A program made the position numbers and the translations under genes. Shown here piece after piece: positions 26,186-35,327 of a stretch of DNA of 62,982 nucleotides. Source of the DNA: Funiculus sociatus GB2-C1 (GTDB taxonomy: Bacteria > Cyanobacteriota > Cyanobacteriia > Cyanobacteriales > FACHB-T130); the NCBI RefSeq assembly GCF_039962115.1, contig NZ_JAMPKJ010000035.1, positions 1 through 62,982 on the forward strand, read 5' to 3'. Below the pieces are notes generated by a model, which made no database searches, had not been told where the DNA came from, and was given only the letters and a program-made list of their open reading frames with translations. Each line of letters starts with the position of its first letter. The stretch's first letter is position 1.

Positions 26186-26890
26186 TCAATATATATTGCA
26201 AAATCCGCATTGACCACTCAATTTGGCTTGTTGCCACAAAAAATCAATGGTGACAAACTGGTATCCTTGCTGCAATAGTTGGGGAATTAGCTGGCTAGTG
26301 GTTTGGGCTACGTCTTGTCCACCGTAGTAGCCATCGTGCAGAACAATCACTGAACCATTACGAACTTGCCGTAGCACCCGCTCTACGACCAGGGAAATAC
26401 CTGGACGCACCCAGTCTTCCGGGACGACGCTCCACATGACAGGTCGATAGTTCCACTGGTGCAATAAATCTAAGGTTTGTGGTGTAAACAAACCGTTGGG
26501 GGGCCGGATATCTCGGATGTAGCGTGGATCTAGTTGACAAGCTTTTTGGATTGCTTGTTGGGTTTGTTCTATACTTTGCTGGAGTTCCGTTGGGCTGAGT
26601 TTAGGAAAGGCGCGATGATCGTATCCGTGTAATCCAATCCAGTGGCCCCGGTCGTAGACTTCTTTAGCAACTGTTGGGTAACGGTTGACACAGGCACCGA
26701 GCCAGAAAAAACTAGCAGTGATGCTGTAGCGGTCTAGCACTTGTAACAGCTCTCTGGTGTACTGAGGATGGGGGCCATCATCAAAGGTGAGAGCGATCGC
26801 TTTTGAATTTGCAGCACCCGACCACAGACAGTTAGGAAAGGCAGGCTGAAGAATTCGGTACACAATAGGAAATAGCGGAGCCAGCTGCAT
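26186..26890 (-). CDS. Polysaccharide deacetylase (NodB, CE4)
   Basis: 234 residues. All CE4 motifs are visible: MT1 TFDDGPHP (residues 32-39), MT2 LHGYDHR (usually HSxxH; here H-x3-H), MT3 RPPNGLFTP, and the late MVMSVVPEDW-type and VIVLHDGYYGG motifs. The enzyme removes acetyl groups from N-acetylglucosamine polymers such as peptidoglycan or extracellular polysaccharide, using a metal bound by Asp-His-His. No signal peptide is obvious, but the N-terminus (QLAPLFPIVYRILQPAFPNC) is hydrophobic and might anchor it. Divergent from the lipoprotein gene by 29 bp. Confidence 0.88.
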   Translation of the reverse strand: MQLAPLFPIVYRILQPAFPNCLWSGAANSKAIALTFDDGPHPQYTRELLQVLDRYSITASFFWLGACVNRYPTVAKEVYDRGHWIGLHGYDHRAFPKLSPTELQQSIEQTQQAIQKACQLDPRYIRDIRPPNGLFTPQTLDLLHQWNYRPVMWSVVPEDWVRPGISLVVERVLRQVRNGSVIVLHDGYYGGQDVAQTTSQLIPQLLQQGYQFVTIDFLWQQAKLSGQCGFCNIY

Positions 26891-26919
26891 TTAGTCTTTT
26901 AAATTGGTGTCAGCATACA

Positions 26920-27456
26920 GTGAGTCTTAAAGGTCAATTTTTACAACAAAAGCAAATTTTTGCCACCGTCACGCGATTTTTTCTTTTGGTTGCTCTTACT
27001 GGGTGCAGCACTGTAACTACCAACCAGTATGAAGCAACAGCGCGGACTACTTTCACTTGGAAAGTTCACTACTTTACTAATCCCAGCCGCAATCTAGAGC
27101 GAATAGAAACTTTTGGCTCTACTTCTTTGCTCAACCGCAATGGCGAGAAACCAGAAGGAGCGGTTATTGGCCCTGATGAGCGGGAACTTTGGTGGGCTGC
27201 TCTCCCGCCACAACCGACGCTGGATGAAATTGAACAGCGACAACAACCAGGCGAACAGACAAGTACACCTGGTCTGTTGCGAGATGTGGATTACCAGATC
27301 ACCTATCGCTCTGGCAACCAGACGGTGACGTTGCCGACGAATTACGATGTTTATCGGGAGGTTGTGAAGGCATATCCTTCCCAGACACCTTTAGAGCTAA
27401 CTTTGGGAATCAACGATGCTTCAGTGGAAAAAGCTGAACCCAAGTTTGAAAATTAA
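26920..27456 (+). CDS. Lipoprotein of unknown function
   Basis: 178 residues starting at GTG 26920. The signal (VTRFFLLVALTGC) ends in the lipobox LTGC, so Cys29 should be lipidated. The mature part is polar, with WKVHYFTNPSRNLERIETFG, ELWWAALPPQPTLDEIEQRQ and DYQITYRSGNQTVTLPTNYD. The pattern is beta-like and not a known enzyme. Very close divergent spacing (29 bp) with the deacetylase suggests shared control. Confidence 0.68.
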   Translation: MSLKGQFLQQKQIFATVTRFFLLVALTGCSTVTTNQYEATARTTFTWKVHYFTNPSRNLERIETFGSTSLLNRNGEKPEGAVIGPDERELWWAALPPQPTLDEIEQRQQPGEQTSTPGLLRDVDYQITYRSGNQTVTLPTNYDVYREVVKAYPSQTPLELTLGINDASVEKAEPKFEN

Positions 27457-27481
27457 AAGTGAAGCATCTCCCATGTACGCC

Positions 27482-27554
27482 ATGTGCAACTTTCTTTATA
27501 GTGCGATACTCCCAACCCAAGGGCCAATTGGGGAGCTAAGAAAAAGTTGCACAT
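27482..27554. terminator. Imperfect stem-loop between convergent genes
   Basis: ATGTGCAACTTTCTT (27482-27496) pairs with AAGAAAAAGTTGCACAT (27538-27554) with a two-base bulge. The long loop has further self-complementarity (CTCCCAA / TTGGGGAG). It sits between the lipoprotein gene and the convergent membrane protein and may stop both transcripts. Confidence 0.5.
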
Positions 27555-27558
27555 CCGG

Positions 27559-28329
27559 TCAATTTTTAATTCTTAATTTTCTGGCAGAGCTTTTCACAGT
27601 GATGGGTATCTTTAACGGCTGACTGGCTTTAGTTAGCTGCTGTGATTCCAGCTCTTGCAGACCATCAAGAATTGCGTCGCGGATGACAGCTTCCGGCTCT
27701 CGACTCAACATCAGGCGAAAATATTCTGCGATGGTACGTTTGCGATCACGCTCTAACCGAGCATCTGTTACTAAAGCGCTCAGTTGACGAACTGCAAGCA
27801 AACGCTTCAGGGGGTCAACCTGTGTTAGTTCCGTTAACAGATGGTTCAGATTACCTTCTTCGCGATTCACTTGACGACTAATAATTTGCCACACCAACAA
27901 AATGAGGGTAAACAGGGTGCCTAAGCCTTGAAGAATCGCACCAGTTGCAATCCAGGGGCTATCTGAGTCTACCCAGATGGAAGCAGCCATGTAGGTGCTG
28001 AAGCTGGCAAGTCCGCCGCTACCAACTGCCAGAGTTAATTGACGGTTGGAGCCGCTAAAAAACCTTTGTAGACTTGACCAGTGTACTTGCCAGTCCCATT
28101 CCTGCATCAAGTAAACCAGCAACATTACCAACACACCAGCGCAGGTAGCCAGCAGAAGCTTCCAGTTCCAGAAAAGCATTGCCAACATAAATGCGATCGC
28201 CAGCAGCCAGCCTCCTTGCGACAACCTTGCTTGAGGAAACCGCTGGAAAAGTGTCAACTTTGATGGTTTGTGCGACGAGCTTTCAAGGAGGTTAGCGATT
28301 TGCTGCCGCCATTTAGACGCCTGTGCCAC
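27559..28329 (-). CDS. Membrane protein with helical (armadillo-like) C-terminus
   Basis: 256 residues. Four membrane segments (GWLLAIAFMLAMLFWNWKLL, LLATCAGVLVMLLVYLM, LAVGSGGLASFSTYMAASIW, LGTLFTLILLVWQII) occupy the first 155 residues. The rest is helical (LTQVDPLKRLLAVRQLSALV, RTIAEYFRLMLSREPEAVIR), resembling armadillo/HEAT-fold proteins conserved in cyanobacteria. There is a basic C-terminus. Function unknown. Confidence 0.7.
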   Translation of the reverse strand: MAQASKWRQQIANLLESSSHKPSKLTLFQRFPQARLSQGGWLLAIAFMLAMLFWNWKLLLATCAGVLVMLLVYLMQEWDWQVHWSSLQRFFSGSNRQLTLAVGSGGLASFSTYMAASIWVDSDSPWIATGAILQGLGTLFTLILLVWQIISRQVNREEGNLNHLLTELTQVDPLKRLLAVRQLSALVTDARLERDRKRTIAEYFRLMLSREPEAVIRDAILDGLQELESQQLTKASQPLKIPITVKSSARKLRIKN

Positions 28330-28433
28330 GGAGATTTCCTGCTTAAGTCAGATAGATTATATCTAACCTACTGGCTCTCTCGATAAGTTTTTTCTCAGTG
28401 GAAGGTTCAAACGTGGGAACGCTAACTTATTTC

Positions 28434-29144
28434 TTAGAAGCCAAAGCTTAAGTCATCGACGGTTAGCTGACCGTCAAAGGCGTAGAAACTAATCCGACTG
28501 ATATCTGGTACGTTTACGCTCAGAAGCGTGTTGGGAGGGATTGGGGAGTCAGTTCCGGCGAGATTTGGCCCAGGTATCTCGGTGCGGGCGAGCAGTTTAT
28601 CTTGGGCGTCAAAGGCAGATAAAATAGTTCGCTGAGAACTGGTGGTAAAGCCGCTGACAAAGCGTACTGGATACTCGAAAAACACTTCTATCAAGCCGTT
28701 TTTCGGCGCACCCATGAGGACTGTGGTGCCAGAGTGAACGGGAAAGGCAGGGTTTGAGGGTTGGAGAGCGATCGCGTTTCTAAAGGTGACTCCCCATTGT
28801 TTAAACTGACGTTCCACTACTTCAAAGCATGTCAAATCTTCCATGTTGAGGCGAACGCAGGTAGGTTTTTTTACCGGAAAGCCGAAATCAGACTCTAACG
28901 GCTTTGCGCCAGCAGAAGCGACAACGGTAGCAGCGTTGAGAAAATCCGCTGTCGCTGATGCTTCAAACTCGCCCACTTCATCACACACAGGACTGTATTG
29001 CTTTGCCATAACACTATGTAAACGCCCTTTTTCAACAACCGGATCGCCTTTAACTGCATCTAGCACTGGACACTGGACGATGATTTCTTTCTGGCTTTTC
29101 AATGGAAGCGACGACCTTAAACTACCAACTCTCCTCGTGTTCAT
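28434..29144 (-). CDS. Conserved hypothetical, beta-sandwich-like
   Basis: 236 residues from ATG at 29144. This start is chosen because AAGGAGG lies 4 nt upstream (complement of 29149-29155); the frame is open further to 29189. The second half (CVRLNMEDLTCFEVVERQFK, ALQPSNPAFPVHSGTTVLMG, then EVFFEYPVRFVSGFTTSSQR and ISFYAFDGQLTVDDLSFGF) resembles the carbohydrate-binding-like sandwich seen before PEP-CTERM tails, but no PEP-CTERM anchor or signal peptide is present. Function unknown. Confidence 0.65.
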   Translation of the reverse strand: MNTRRVGSLRSSLPLKSQKEIIVQCPVLDAVKGDPVVEKGRLHSVMAKQYSPVCDEVGEFEASATADFLNAATVVASAGAKPLESDFGFPVKKPTCVRLNMEDLTCFEVVERQFKQWGVTFRNAIALQPSNPAFPVHSGTTVLMGAPKNGLIEVFFEYPVRFVSGFTTSSQRTILSAFDAQDKLLARTEIPGPNLAGTDSPIPPNTLLSVNVPDISRISFYAFDGQLTVDDLSFGF

Positions 29145-29189
29145 CCAGCCTCCTTGACTCCCAAAGCATTTTTTATATTGCCATCCCAA

Positions 29190-29651
29190 TTAATGCTTCT
29201 TGGGCCAGTCGAAAGATTCCGCACTTTAAACTGTCTGATCCGGAAATGATGGCAAATGTTCCATTCCTCAACGTTTGCTGATGGCTGCTCGTTTAAGCGT
29301 AGCTGAAAGTTTACATAAGTACGGAAAAATGGGGTGATGGGTTTTACCCCCTACCGTTAAAATTATCTCTGATTTTTTCCGGTTTCGCATCCGTTATCTA
29401 GCGGATGTCTCCGAACTCCCACAAATGTCAAACCAAGGCGCTATTAGTTTTTTTACCCAATACGGCTATTTTTCGGGTGAGAGAACCACTTACCAAATCT
29501 TTAAACAGACGAGGTTTGGTTTTAGAGTTTCTTGGCATTTCTATCGGCTGTGTGGATCGGGGAAGTTCTTCATGACTAATCACCATTCCAGAGCCAGAGG
29601 TTTTGGTAGACCTAAATCGGCGATGATGGCAGTAGATAGGAGGTTTGTCCC
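29190..29651. other. Leader of the alpha/beta hydrolase gene
   Basis: A 462-bp region. A 76-codon frame (29425-29655) overlaps the hydrolase start by ATGA but shows no family signal. A small hairpin CATCCG / CGGATG lies near 29388-29407. A consensus Shine-Dalgarno AGGAGG (29638-29643) precedes the hydrolase ATG by 8 nt and fixes that start. Confidence 0.45.
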
Positions 29652-30554
29652 ATGATTCAGCCACCAGGATTTGAACAGCACTCAGTTGTCACCTCGTTGG
29701 GAAGAATGGTGTACTACACTAACGAGGGGGAACCGTGGCAGTCAACAGCTGCCACCAGCTTGAAAGAGTTGCCCACATTGGTTTTCCTGCATGGCTTTGG
29801 TGGGGGGTCGTCCGCTTATGAGTGGTCGAAAGTCTACCCAGCTTTTGCGACTGAGTATCGAGTTTTAGCACCAGACTTAATTGGTTGGGGTAGATCCGAT
29901 CATCCAGCCCGGAATTACCAAATAGATGACTACATCAACACGATTATCGAGTTTCTGGAGCTGACTTGTGATAGCGCAACGCCTGTAATTGCGTCTTCGC
30001 TCTCTGCTGCCTTTACAATTAGAGCTGCGATCGCTCGTCCCGATTTATTTAAGTCCCTGATTTTGACGACAGCCGCTGGTTTGTCTGACTTTGGCGAAAA
30101 TTACACGCGCAGTTTCTTTGCCCAACTGGTCAGCACACCAATTCTAGATAAATTAATTTACAGCACTGGCGTTGCTACCAGTGGCGGTATCCGCAGTTTC
30201 TTAGAACAACGCCAATTTGCTCAGAGCGATCGCGTTTACGAAGAAATTGTCAACGCCTATCTGGAATCTGCCCTGGAACCAAATGCTGAATATGCAGCGC
30301 TTTCTTTTGTGCGGGGGGATTTATGCTTCGATCTTTCACTGTACATTGGGCAGCTAAACGTGCCTACTGCCATCATGTGGGGCGAAAAATCTCAGTTTAC
30401 AGGCCCTGATATTGGCAGGCGGCTTGCAGCCTTGAATCCGCAAGCCATCAAGGTTTTTCAACCTCTGGATGATGTGGGACTGACACCCCAGTTAGAAATG
30501 CCTGCGGTGACAATTGGCTTAATCCGGCGATTTTTGAAATTGCTTAATGGCTAA
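29652..30554 (+). CDS. Alpha/beta hydrolase-fold protein, possibly inactive
   Basis: 300 residues. The fold is clear: LVFLHGFGGGSSAYEW (oxyanion HG), YRVLAPDLIGWGRSD, the central elbow PVIASSLSAAFTIRAAIARP, and cap and C-terminal segments (PTAIMWGEKSQF). The usual nucleophile elbow GxSxG is replaced by ASSLS. The usual catalytic His region near the end reads GLTPQLEMP, with no His. The protein may be a non-catalytic or divergent member, or use other residues. The start is supported by AGGAGG 8 nt upstream. Confidence 0.85.
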   Translation: MIQPPGFEQHSVVTSLGRMVYYTNEGEPWQSTAATSLKELPTLVFLHGFGGGSSAYEWSKVYPAFATEYRVLAPDLIGWGRSDHPARNYQIDDYINTIIEFLELTCDSATPVIASSLSAAFTIRAAIARPDLFKSLILTTAAGLSDFGENYTRSFFAQLVSTPILDKLIYSTGVATSGGIRSFLEQRQFAQSDRVYEEIVNAYLESALEPNAEYAALSFVRGDLCFDLSLYIGQLNVPTAIMWGEKSQFTGPDIGRRLAALNPQAIKVFQPLDDVGLTPQLEMPAVTIGLIRRFLKLLNG

Positions 30555-30555
30555 T

Positions 30556-30599
30556 GGAATCATGGCTAACTGCATTCTTGACCAATTAGCCATGATTCC
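30556..30599. terminator. Bidirectional terminator hairpin
   Basis: A perfect 14-bp stem GGAATCATGGCTAA / TTAGCCATGATTCC with a 16-nt loop lies immediately after the hydrolase stop and 6 bp before the DUF4330 stop on the other strand. Confidence 0.65.
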
Positions 30600-30605
30600 C
30601 TTCTT

Positions 30606-31133
30606 TTAGCCTTTCAACCGGATATCAATCACAGTGACGTTAAAGTTGTAATCTGAACCGTCAAGTTCTAGGGGCATGCCAATTTTAACTTTGGTGCCGC
30701 CTATGACTAGACCATCTTTAGTAGTTTGCCCTTTTGTAGCAAAATTCATTAGCATATCGGTGCTGAAAGAATCTTGTCTAGGATCGGCTAAGGCTTTGAC
30801 AGAACCATCTGGTTGCGGCACAACCACTGTTCGTGGTAGGAGTTTGACGGATTTAATCTCCATCTGTCCGGCGGGTTGATTGCGGATGATAATATTTACT
30901 TTTTTGTCTTTCTCAAACTGTTCCATTAATCCTTGCGGGTCTAGGACGTTCAAACCCCGAACAATGGCATCTACTTCTACTGGTTTTGTGGTAACGCCGA
31001 CTTGAGCAACCGAACCGGAGGTGCCGGGGAAGAAGAAGATCCCGACAATAACTGAGAGAATCACTAAGGCAGCAGCAACATCTAAAATGCTTACCTTGCC
31101 GAATAAGCGACCTTGAGAATCCAAAATCTTCAT
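30606..31133 (-). CDS. DUF4330 protein
   Basis: 175 residues. The N-terminus MKILDSQGRLFGKVSILDVA followed by one membrane helix (AALVILSVIVGIFFFPG) is the DUF4330 signature. A soluble extracytoplasmic domain follows (VEVDAIVRGLNVLDPQGLME, GLVIGGTKVKIGMPLELDG). The family occurs in cyanobacteria and clostridia; its role is unknown. Probably a bitopic membrane protein. Confidence 0.85.
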   Translation of the reverse strand: MKILDSQGRLFGKVSILDVAAALVILSVIVGIFFFPGTSGSVAQVGVTTKPVEVDAIVRGLNVLDPQGLMEQFEKDKKVNIIIRNQPAGQMEIKSVKLLPRTVVVPQPDGSVKALADPRQDSFSTDMLMNFATKGQTTKDGLVIGGTKVKIGMPLELDGSDYNFNVTVIDIRLKG

Positions 31134-31305
31134 GCAGAAATGTCCTGGCTCTAGCTAAAAGACTGGTGGAAAATAACATCTAACTCTATAGATCGCAAGC
31201 TAGATGAGTCACGATCCGGTAGTCTTTTGTCAGAGTAACATGAGTGTCGTCAGGAAGTGGTGTGGCTGACTGGATAAGTAAATCTGCTAAAAAAAAGAGG
31301 ATTAT

Positions 31306-31509
31306 TTACTCTACTACGCGCAACCATCCATTTTTTAGCTTGTCAAGGACTCGATTTACTTGAGCTTGCTCTTCGGCGTTTAAAGCTGTTTTCGATAACA
31401 GTGTGGACATCAGCCGCCGTTGGTCAGCGCGAGTGATTTTACGAGTAATTAATAAATGCTCAACTAATTGACCAATACTTACCGATGTTAAATGCTCTTG
31501 AGCTTGCAT
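31306..31509 (-). CDS. Small conserved hypothetical, 67 residues
   Basis: A 67-residue helical protein (SIGQLVEHLLITRKITRADQ, RRLMSTLLSKTALNAEEQAQ, VNRVLDKLKNGWLRVVE). This pattern is familiar from small proteins conserved across cyanobacteria, without assigned function. It is 172 bp upstream of DUF4330 on the same strand, so separate transcription is likely. Confidence 0.65.
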   Translation of the reverse strand: MQAQEHLTSVSIGQLVEHLLITRKITRADQRRLMSTLLSKTALNAEEQAQVNRVLDKLKNGWLRVVE

Positions 31510-31891
31510 ATATTAAACGTGACGATATAGATACTATCTAAATTTTCTGTGAGCCTGCCTGGTACTTCATCGGCATAATCGCTTAATTTGCTTTTCGGAA
31601 AAATGCTTGTCTACGTAATATTGCGTAGGAATCTGGCAAGGCTTAAGCGATCGCATTTTGATGATGTTGAGTTAACGGCAGGATCAAGGATAAATCCAAT
31701 GATTATATTTATTGTTAAAACTTAACGCTCTTATATTGGCTATTTAGGCAAAAAATCTCTTTTTTTGAACAAAAGTTGGAAAACTATCTGCCAGGGGAAT
31801 CCTAGAAAGGCAACCAAGACTTGCTGCTTTGCGTCTTGGATTCCAGAGTCTTTGATTGCAGCTGTTTGAATTATTCTTGCGCGTATTGGCT
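31510..31891. other. Intergenic region, no gene seen
   Basis: Holds divergent promoters for the 67-residue gene and the M48 protease. A TTG at 31856 would extend the protease, but the extension is not peptide-like and I start it at 31892. I see a short direct repeat of TACGTAATATTGCGTAGG type near 31613-31630 and no other structure. Confidence 0.35.
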
Positions 31892-32743
31892 ATGAAGTTG
31901 AATCCGTTATCGTTTTTTTATCGTCAGGCAAATCGCCGCTGGTTATACCCGTTGCTGTCAGCGGTGATGGCGCTGTTTATTTGGGTAGGTTTGCCGCAAC
32001 CAGGGCAAGCGATACCCTGGTTAGACCTGATTTTGCGCGGCGTTCAGGTGATTCAGATGTCGAATGTTTCTGATAGACAGGAAGTTCAGATTGGTCGGTC
32101 AATTAATGAACAACTGGTGACTAGAGAAATTCGCTTGTATCGTAATCCGCAAATAACGCGCTATGTAAATGAGATTGGTCAGCGGCTGGCTAGTAGTAGC
32201 GATCGCCCGGATATTCCTTATACTTTTCAGGTAGTTAACGATAAAAGCGTTAATGCTTTTGCTACGATGGGGGGCTTTGTCTACATCCATACTGGCTTAC
32301 TAAAGGCGGCAGATAATGAAGCTCAGCTGGCAGGTGTCTTAGCTCACGAAATCGGCCATATTGCTTCCCGTCATGCGTTGGAGCAAATGCGCCAAACTGC
32401 GATCGCTCGCGGTGTGGCGGCTGCTGCTGGCTTAGACCGCAATTTGGCGGTGCAGATTGGTGTGGATCTAGCTCTGCGCCGTCCGAACAGTCGCAAAGAT
32501 GAATTTGAGGCTGATCAAAAGGGTCTGGAAACCTTAACAAATGCAGGCTATGCCCCCGCAGGGATGGTAGGTTTTATGGAAAAGCTACTCCGAGGCGGCT
32601 CGGTGCCTAATTTCTTGAGTACCCATCCGGGGACACAGGACAGAATTAACGCTTTGGAACGTGTCATCGACCCGGCGACTGCCAATGTGGGCGAGGGGCT
32701 AGATGAGTTGGCTTACAAGAGGAACATCCGCGCCCTTCCCTAA
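31892..32743 (+). CDS. M48 family zinc metalloprotease
   Basis: 283 residues from ATG 31892. The signal/anchor is residues 17-40 (LYPLLSAVMALFIWVGLPQP). The catalytic HEIGH is at 152-156 within AGVLAHEIGHIASRHALEQ, and the third zinc ligand lies in RKDEFEADQKGLETL. The C-terminal FLSTHPGTQDRINAL motif is typical of BepA/LoiP-like M48 peptidases. These act in the periplasm on misfolded or outer-membrane proteins. The terminator at 32756-32790 follows directly. Confidence 0.9.
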   Translation: MKLNPLSFFYRQANRRWLYPLLSAVMALFIWVGLPQPGQAIPWLDLILRGVQVIQMSNVSDRQEVQIGRSINEQLVTREIRLYRNPQITRYVNEIGQRLASSSDRPDIPYTFQVVNDKSVNAFATMGGFVYIHTGLLKAADNEAQLAGVLAHEIGHIASRHALEQMRQTAIARGVAAAAGLDRNLAVQIGVDLALRRPNSRKDEFEADQKGLETLTNAGYAPAGMVGFMEKLLRGGSVPNFLSTHPGTQDRINALERVIDPATANVGEGLDELAYKRNIRALP

Positions 32744-32755
32744 AAGACAAACTCT

Positions 32756-32790
32756 TTAAAAAGGCAATCCTTTGAAAGGATTGCCTTTTT
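32756..32790. terminator. Intrinsic terminator after the M48 gene
   Basis: The stem AAAAAGGCAATCC / GGATTGCCTTTTT with a short loop (TTTGAAA) ends in TTTTT on the plus strand and AAAAA/TTTTT on the minus strand, so it is symmetric and serves both convergent genes. Confidence 0.85.
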
Positions 32791-32793
32791 GCC

Positions 32794-33546
32794 TTATGGT
32801 CTAAGCATATGGCGACGCATTCTACCCACCTGTGATGGATCGATTCGCGTTACGGCTTCTGATAGTGAGAGTTTGCGAACGCGACCGCGCAAGACGTTGA
32901 CTTGATATACAAGGTTGTTGGTGATATCCAAGCCTGTCAACCAGCCGCTTTTTTGGTGGTAGGCACCAGTATCAATGTCTAGCCAGCCATTTCCTTGGGC
33001 TAATTTCCCTGGTGTCACCCCAGGCAAGGTGAAGGTGATGGTGTGACCTGTGATGATCAGTTTATCAGGGAAGTATGGTTTAGCTATACTGTGGAATTCT
33101 TCCCGAATCCAACAAAATTCTTCAGCGCTTTGCTTTTCGAGAGGGATTTGCGGATGAACGCCTGCGTGAACTAACCAGATGTCGCCTAAGTCTAGGTGTG
33201 TTGGCAAGCTTCGCATCCAGTCTATATCTCCTTGGGGAATGCCAGCTTCGCCATAACTGTTGACGGTGGCGTGTCCGCCACTATACAGCCATCCTTGCAG
33301 GGCTGGGCCATATACTTCTCCATCGCCCAATACGTCTATTAACATTTGCTCGTGGTTTCCCAGGAGGCAGTGGTAGGAACTTTGCTTGACAAATTTCACA
33401 ACCTGAGCGCTCTGAGTCCCCCGATCTATTAAGTCCCCCAAAAAATAAACTGAATCTTCATCAGAAGGCGCGATCGCTTCTAATAATCTCATTAGGCCGT
33501 CGTAGTGGCCATGCACATCACCTATCACAATGCGACGGTGGGTCAT
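32794..33546 (-). CDS. Metallophosphoesterase (PrpA/ApaH-like)
   Basis: 250 residues. The phosphoesterase motifs are in order: GDVHGHYDG (8-16), FLGDLIDRG (35-43), LLGNHEQML (61-69), VHAGVHP, and ITGHTITF. They bind two metals and hydrolyse phosphate esters. The family includes serine/threonine phosphatases of the PrpA type and diadenosine tetraphosphate hydrolases. The length fits either. Cytoplasmic. The convergent M48 gene shares its terminator. Confidence 0.88.
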   Translation of the reverse strand: MTHRRIVIGDVHGHYDGLMRLLEAIAPSDEDSVYFLGDLIDRGTQSAQVVKFVKQSSYHCLLGNHEQMLIDVLGDGEVYGPALQGWLYSGGHATVNSYGEAGIPQGDIDWMRSLPTHLDLGDIWLVHAGVHPQIPLEKQSAEEFCWIREEFHSIAKPYFPDKLIITGHTITFTLPGVTPGKLAQGNGWLDIDTGAYHQKSGWLTGLDITNNLVYQVNVLRGRVRKLSLSEAVTRIDPSQVGRMRRHMLRP

Positions 33547-33869
33547 TTTGCTTTTCCTAACTTCCGATTTCTCACAACACTGGATAGTGCCGACTATTAT
33601 TAAGGTGATGCACAGCCTGAAGTATGGAATGCCTGCCTAAAAATTAAAAATCAAAAAAGACACACTTTAATTTATAATGTATAATTTTCAATTCCTTTAA
33701 ATGGCGGTACTTCCCAGATTGTAAGTATGGTAGACTACAGTTCAATCATATCTTGCCTAGCCTTAGTAGCATATTTAAGGGTTTGGCATATCCCTTGCGG
33801 ATGAACAAATATGTCTGAGCTGCCCACTGGGGACAAAATTCAGACTAAAATCCTCTGGCTTTTGCTTGA
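33547..33869. other. Divergent intergenic region, nothing distinct
   Basis: 323 bp between the phosphoesterase and miaE, AT-rich in the middle (33640-33700). I find no repeat, RNA gene or clear operator; it should hold two promoters. Confidence 0.35.
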
Positions 33870-34502
33870 ATGTTAGAAATTTCCAAAAATTCTGAGCTTA
33901 GCGCCTCTTCAGTAACGCCGCCAACGATAGTCGCTTTGAAGCAACCAACCAGTCAGGCTTGGGTGAAGATGGCGATCGCTAACTTGGACACGATCCTGTT
34001 AGACCATTCCCACTGCGAACGAAAAGCTGCTGGCGTAGCTTTGAATTTGATGTTTCGCTACCCTTCTAATACTCAGATGGTGCGGATGTTGACAGCGATC
34101 GCTCGTGAAGAACTAGAACACTTTGAGCAAGTCAATCAGTGGCTAGAACGCCGCCAAATCCCTCTGGGACACCTCTCGGCTCCTCCCTATGGTGCTGGAA
34201 TGAAGGCGCAAATTCGTCCCCAGGAACCTCAGCGATTGTTGGATTCTCTGCTTGTTTCTGGTTTAATTGAGGCTCGCTCTCACGAACGGCTGGGATTACT
34301 TGCTAATCACTCTCCAGATCCCGATCTAGCCAAGTTTTATCGCAGTTTGATGGCATCTGAGGCTCGTCATTATGGCGTTTATTGGGTGCTGGCTAATACT
34401 TACTTTGAACGTGATGTTGTTAAAGAGCGGCTGGAAGAATTAGCTGTTGCCGAAAGTGAGTTGTTGGAAACTCTGCACCCAGAACCGAGAATTCATAGTT
34501 AA
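33870..34502 (+). CDS. miaE: tRNA 2-methylthio-N6-isopentenyladenosine hydroxylase MiaE
   Basis: 210 residues. Helical di-iron protein of the ferritin-like type, with paired E/H ligands visible in LDHSHCERKAAGVALNLMFR, IAREELEHFEQVNQWLERR, LIEARSHERLGLLANHSPD and MASEARHYGVYW. MiaE hydroxylates ms2i6A37 in tRNAs reading UNN codons. Length and motif spacing fit the family (about 200 residues). Confidence 0.9.
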   Translation: MLEISKNSELSASSVTPPTIVALKQPTSQAWVKMAIANLDTILLDHSHCERKAAGVALNLMFRYPSNTQMVRMLTAIAREELEHFEQVNQWLERRQIPLGHLSAPPYGAGMKAQIRPQEPQRLLDSLLVSGLIEARSHERLGLLANHSPDPDLAKFYRSLMASEARHYGVYWVLANTYFERDVVKERLEELAVAESELLETLHPEPRIHS

Positions 34503-34699
34503 AAACCTGACAAGAACAGTCCCTTTTTCCGACAAAGAGGGGTTACTAATGCTTCAGAACTTATTTTCTATAAGTATATTTAAGATAAATAATATTAGGT
34601 TATATTCTCATTATTAAGAATAAACTATCAGAGAGTATGGTGTTACAAGAACTTGACTTTTTTGATAATTCTTTGTAGTTTCAATGGTTGAAAACGGGC

Positions 34700-35197
34700 A
34701 TGAAAATACAATATGGTAATTTTTTGATTCGGAGTTGGGAAGAAAGCGATCGCGCAGCCGCAGCTGATGTTATCCATTCAGTATTAACTGAGTATGGCTT
34801 GCCTTGGGAGCCAGAGGGAGCAGACAGGGATGTGCTGGAGGTAGAAAAATTTTATCTCGATGCTGGGGGTGAATTTTGGGTAGTGGAAAGACTTGGGCGT
34901 GTGGTGGGAACTGCTGCTTATTATCCGGTACATCGGGGAGAAAAAGCGGTAGAAATACGCAAGATGTATTTGTTGCCAGAGGTGCGAGGGCAAGGGTTAG
35001 GGAAGTATTTGTTGCATCAATTGGAGAAAGTGATCGCATCCCTTGGTTTTCAAGAAATTTGGGTGGAAACTGCCAGCGTTCTCCAACAGGCAGTTAAACT
35101 TTATGAAAATAGCGGTTACAAAGAAGCCGAGGGCGTGGAGACAACCAGATGCGATCGCGTTTATATCAAATTATTAGATTTAATACCACAGAAATAA
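34700..35197 (+). CDS. GNAT-family N-acetyltransferase
   Basis: 165 residues from ATG 34700 (TTG at 34688 also possible). GNAT motifs: IRKMYLLPEVRGQGLGKYLL is the acetyl-CoA-binding motif A (R-x-x-G-x-G/A), followed by AVKLYENSGYKEAEG (motif B). The substrate cannot be told. A single gene 197 bp after miaE. Confidence 0.85.
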   Translation: MKIQYGNFLIRSWEESDRAAAADVIHSVLTEYGLPWEPEGADRDVLEVEKFYLDAGGEFWVVERLGRVVGTAAYYPVHRGEKAVEIRKMYLLPEVRGQGLGKYLLHQLEKVIASLGFQEIWVETASVLQQAVKLYENSGYKEAEGVETTRCDRVYIKLLDLIPQK

Positions 35198-35327
35198 AGG
35201 TAACTTAGTTTTCATATGATAATGAGTAATGGATATATTTGTCACAAGTTATGTTTAATTAAGTCGGCTATTTATAGATTATTTTTTATGAATTTATTTG
35301 CTAATAGAACCGTCCCTAGCAACGCTG

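Noticed and set aside
29425-29655. 76-codon frame overlapping the alpha/beta hydrolase start by ATGA
   Set aside because: No family signal, aromatic/basic composition unlike a protein, and the hydrolase has its own strong AGGAGG site.
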